The translations under genes and the position numbers were made by a program. From an uncultured Bacteroidales bacterium (GTDB taxonomy: Bacteria > Bacteroidota > Bacteroidia > Bacteroidales > UBA932), in NCBI GenBank assembly GCA_934693135.1, contig CAKUVA010000008.1:3566-67565 (forward strand): a stretch of 64,000 bases of DNA, read 5' to 3'. Numbering within the stretch: the first letter of the stretch is position 1; the number at the start of each line of letters is the position of its first letter. Below the pieces are notes generated by a model that saw only the letters and a program-made list of their open reading frames with translations, was not told the DNA's origin and searched no databases. This document shows, piece after piece, positions 62,003 through 64,000 of the stretch.

Positions 62003-63340
62003 ATGGTTAACAAATATGTCTTCACTGCCGTAGTTATGATGACGGCAGGGCTTGTTGTGAGCGCACAGAATTCTGATGGCGAAAAAATATCAGAAGAACA
62101 AACAAAAACGGAAACGAAAATTGCAAAGGCTTTCAGCCGTCTTTCCATAGGTGGCTATGGTGAGGCTGTCATGTCTCGCAATTTCTATAGCCAGCACTTT
62201 AACCGCTACCTTGATCCTGAAACATATAAGAATGACAAGTCGCACGGACGTTTTGACCTTCCGCACGTGACATTGAATCTCGGTTATGACTTCGGAAAAG
62301 GCTGGACAATGGGAATGGAGATTGAGTTCGAGCACGGTGGCACTGAATCTGCTGTCGAAATCGATCCTGACGAGAGCGGCGAATACGAGGCTGAGACCGA
62401 GAGGGGCGGAGAAGTGGCCCTGGAGCAGTTCTGGCTGAACAAAGCTTTCTTTGGAGGAAAATTCAATGTCAAGGCCGGTGAGCTGATTATTCCTGTGGGG
62501 GAAATCAACCAATATCATTTGCCTAACGAGTTCTTCTCCGTATATCGTACCGAAGGCGAGGCCAAGTTCCTTCCAAACACCTGGCATCAGGTGGGCCTGT
62601 CCCTTTGGGGGTGTTTGCCACAATGGCGTTATGAAGCGATATTTACATCTGGATTGGATGCAGAACGGTTCGGTCATAACTGCTTCGCACATTACGGAGC
62701 CACAAGTCCGTATGAATATAAGATAGGAAATGTGTATGCTGGTGCTGCAAGAATTGACAACTATTCGATTAAAGGATTGAGACTTAGTCTGAGCGGATAT
62801 TACGGATATACATTCAGAAATACAGAGCGTAAAGCCAGTGCATCTTATAATGATTGTCACGGTGACCTTGCCATAGGCAGCTTCGGATTCGAACTGAACA
62901 GATGGAATCTTATAGCAAGAGGCAATGCTACTTATGCTCATCTTTCCGATGCTGAGCGTATAACGACATTCTGCAATGCGTTTCCGAAGCATTCGCAGCA
63001 GGATGGCTCCCCGTCCAAGCATTCGCCTATAGCCACAAGTGCATATTCCTTCGGTGGAGAAATTGGGTACAATGTCCTAGGCCCTATAAAGAGCCTTAAT
63101 GGTGAGCAAAAACTCTATGTGTTCGGGCGATATGAGGACTATAGTACTTATGCTTCAGGAAATAAGAAAGTTGCGTATGGATATGACCATGTTAAGCGTA
63201 TGGGCTTTGGCTTGAATTATATGCCTATACCACAGATAATAGTCAAGGCTGAATATGCAAAGAGATTCTTGCCATCAGGATACAATGATGAGCCAAGCAT
63301 TTCTCTTGGAATAGCATTCGTCGGTTGGTTTAGCAGATAA
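62003..63340 (+). CDS. Outer-membrane porin-like beta-barrel protein
   Basis: The 445-residue protein has a signal peptide (VVMMTAGLVVSAQ), a short acidic/helical linker (SEEQTKTETKIAKAFSRL) and then alternating barrel strands (LSIGGYGEAVMSRNFYS, LPHVTLNLGYDFGKGWTMGM, ISLGIAFVGWFSR at the end). Acidic patches such as EIDPDESGEYEAE and histidine-bearing loops are present. It resembles the porin-type proteins encoded before imelysin genes in Bacteroidota, possibly for iron or phosphate-type anions. The imelysin lipoprotein follows after 49 bases in the same direction. Substrate unknown. Confidence 0.75.
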   Translation: MVNKYVFTAVVMMTAGLVVSAQNSDGEKISEEQTKTETKIAKAFSRLSIGGYGEAVMSRNFYSQHFNRYLDPETYKNDKSHGRFDLPHVTLNLGYDFGKGWTMGMEIEFEHGGTESAVEIDPDESGEYEAETERGGEVALEQFWLNKAFFGGKFNVKAGELIIPVGEINQYHLPNEFFSVYRTEGEAKFLPNTWHQVGLSLWGCLPQWRYEAIFTSGLDAERFGHNCFAHYGATSPYEYKIGNVYAGAARIDNYSIKGLRLSLSGYYGYTFRNTERKASASYNDCHGDLAIGSFGFELNRWNLIARGNATYAHLSDAERITTFCNAFPKHSQQDGSPSKHSPIATSAYSFGGEIGYNVLGPIKSLNGEQKLYVFGRYEDYSTYASGNKKVAYGYDHVKRMGFGLNYMPIPQIIVKAEYAKRFLPSGYNDEPSISLGIAFVGWFSR

Positions 63341-63389
63341 ACTGGAGTATTTCTTAAAGTTAAACAAGTATAAAATAACTAACAGATAT

Positions 63390-64000
63390 ATGAAATCATT
63401 GAAACTTATGATGGCTGCACTTGCCGCAGTGGCAGTGACAGCAGTCAGCTGTGATGAGAACAGCGGCGAGAAAGAACTTTCGGAGTTCGAGATCAAATGT
63501 CAGACAGTGAACAAGGACTTTGTAGAGAAGACAGTTAAGCCTACATACCGTGCTCTTGCTGATAATGACAAACTTCTGGTAGAGCAGCTTGGAAATCTCA
63601 AGTCTGATGCCGATGTGGTGAAGGCAGGTGAATATTGGAAGGCTGCCCGTCAGGACTGGGAGTGGTCAGAAGCATTCCTGTTCGGCCCTGCAGGTGACTT
63701 CGGCCTTGACCCTCATACAGATACTTGGCCGTTCGATAGAGTTAAATTCGACAAGTATATGGCTAAATACCATCCGGCTACTGATCCTGATGATGCTGAG
63801 ATGATGGCTCACAATATCGCTACCGAGCAGAACTTCACGGGATTCCACGCTGTGGAATATCTTATTTTCCGCGAAGGTAAGTCTCGCAAGTTCGCTGATA
63901 TGACTGCCGATGAAATCTGGTTTGCAAAGACTGCTGCTCAGGATCTGTACCTCAGTTCCATCAAACTGGTCTATGCTTGGGGCGGCGAAATTTCAGAAGA
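63390..64000 (+). CDS. Imelysin-family (peptidase M75-like) lipoprotein, 5' part
   Basis: ATG 63390 opens a lipoprotein (AVAVTAVSCDE, Cys at 20) that stays open for 203 codons to the window edge. The imelysin fold is recognised from WEWSEAFLFGPAGDFGLDP, TDTWPFD and the GxHxxE motif in GFHAVEYLIF. Imelysins are iron-regulated envelope proteins with a probable metal- or haem-related binding role; despite the name, proteolysis is not established. Pairing with the upstream porin suggests an iron uptake function. The C-terminal half is outside the window. Confidence 0.9.
   Translation, partial: MKSLKLMMAALAAVAVTAVSCDENSGEKELSEFEIKCQTVNKDFVEKTVKPTYRALADNDKLLVEQLGNLKSDADVVKAGEYWKAARQDWEWSEAFLFGPAGDFGLDPHTDTWPFDRVKFDKYMAKYHPATDPDDAEMMAHNIATEQNFTGFHAVEYLIFREGKSRKFADMTADEIWFAKTAAQDLYLSSIKLVYAWGGEISE

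Noticed and set aside
62090..63022. 310-codon open frame on the minus strand
   Set aside because: It is antisense to the porin-like gene, which has a promoter, signal peptide and barrel pattern; the antisense product has no plausible domains.
1..64000. CRISPR arrays, tRNA or rRNA genes, complete insertion sequences
   Set aside because: No regularly spaced direct repeats, cloverleaf-like sequences, rRNA-like stretches or transposase genes were recognised by reading; a covariance-model scan could still find a small RNA.

Overview
The window is chromosomal DNA from a member of the Bacteroidota, almost certainly order Bacteroidales. Evidence includes a SusC/SusD pair, fimbrillin/PKD-like/Big-2/FISUMP-type surface lipoproteins, Bacteroidota-only families (DUF4271, DUF4843, DUF4886, DUF5009, DUF6769, the 863-aa DUF5117-type zinc protease) and repeated promoters of the Bacteroides form TTG-N19-21-TAnnTTTG. 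No genus can be fixed from the sequence alone. No rRNA, tRNA, CRISPR array or complete insertion sequence was recognised.

Layout. 1-1269 (minus): SUI1-like factor, DUF4271 protein and the start of hemD. 1379-8745 (plus): a GT-C type membrane glycosyltransferase, lepA, a GT2 glycosyltransferase, menA and a nitroreductase. 8839-14892 (plus): a histidine-rich heavy-metal efflux set (DUF6769 protein, RND adaptor, RND pump, TolC-like channel). 14893-19271: an anomalous block holding one intact DUF4143-type ATPase, a frameshifted lipoprotein with a peptidase-M23-like tail, a duplicated small exported protein (one copy cut by the end of the ATPase gene), a fragment of a second ATPase copy with in-frame stops, and a long hairpin. 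19272-21726 (plus): a TonB-dependent receptor and an exported HMA-domain protein that look like the other half of the metal locus. 21917-22596: remnant of a C10-type cysteine peptidase and an orphan lipoprotein.

22693-26929 (minus): gpmI, a DUF4886 lipoprotein and an EamA transporter. 27043-31396 (plus): RNase R, a LemA-like protein and a tightly linked membrane protein. 31397-47801 (minus) is one long gene train starting with SusC/SusD, followed by DUF4843, PKD-like, Big-2 and fimbrillin/FISUMP lipoproteins and a large zinc metalloprotease, then a 5'-nucleotidase-like lipoprotein, a histidine phosphatase and ComF. I infer a surface protein/peptide capture and degradation system followed by phosphate-ester hydrolases. 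48030-52862: DUF5009 membrane acyltransferase-like protein, hotdog thioesterase, Wzi-like outer-membrane protein, and rdgB-recO.

52990-60916 (plus): S41 peptidase, a Thermotoga/archaeal-type S-adenosylhomocysteine hydrolase, aminopeptidase P, polyprenyl synthetase, U32 protein and a second SGNH/DUF4886 lipoprotein, closed by a strong terminator. 61051-61734 (minus): two lipoproteins, one only 36 residues long, behind a good promoter. 61948-64000 (plus): a promoter, an outer-membrane porin-like protein and the start of an imelysin-family lipoprotein, probably an iron-related pair.

Most of the window is ordinary housekeeping and surface-nutrition DNA. The least ordinary part is 14893-22600, where duplication, truncation and decay of exported proteins and ATPase genes lie inside a metal-homeostasis locus.
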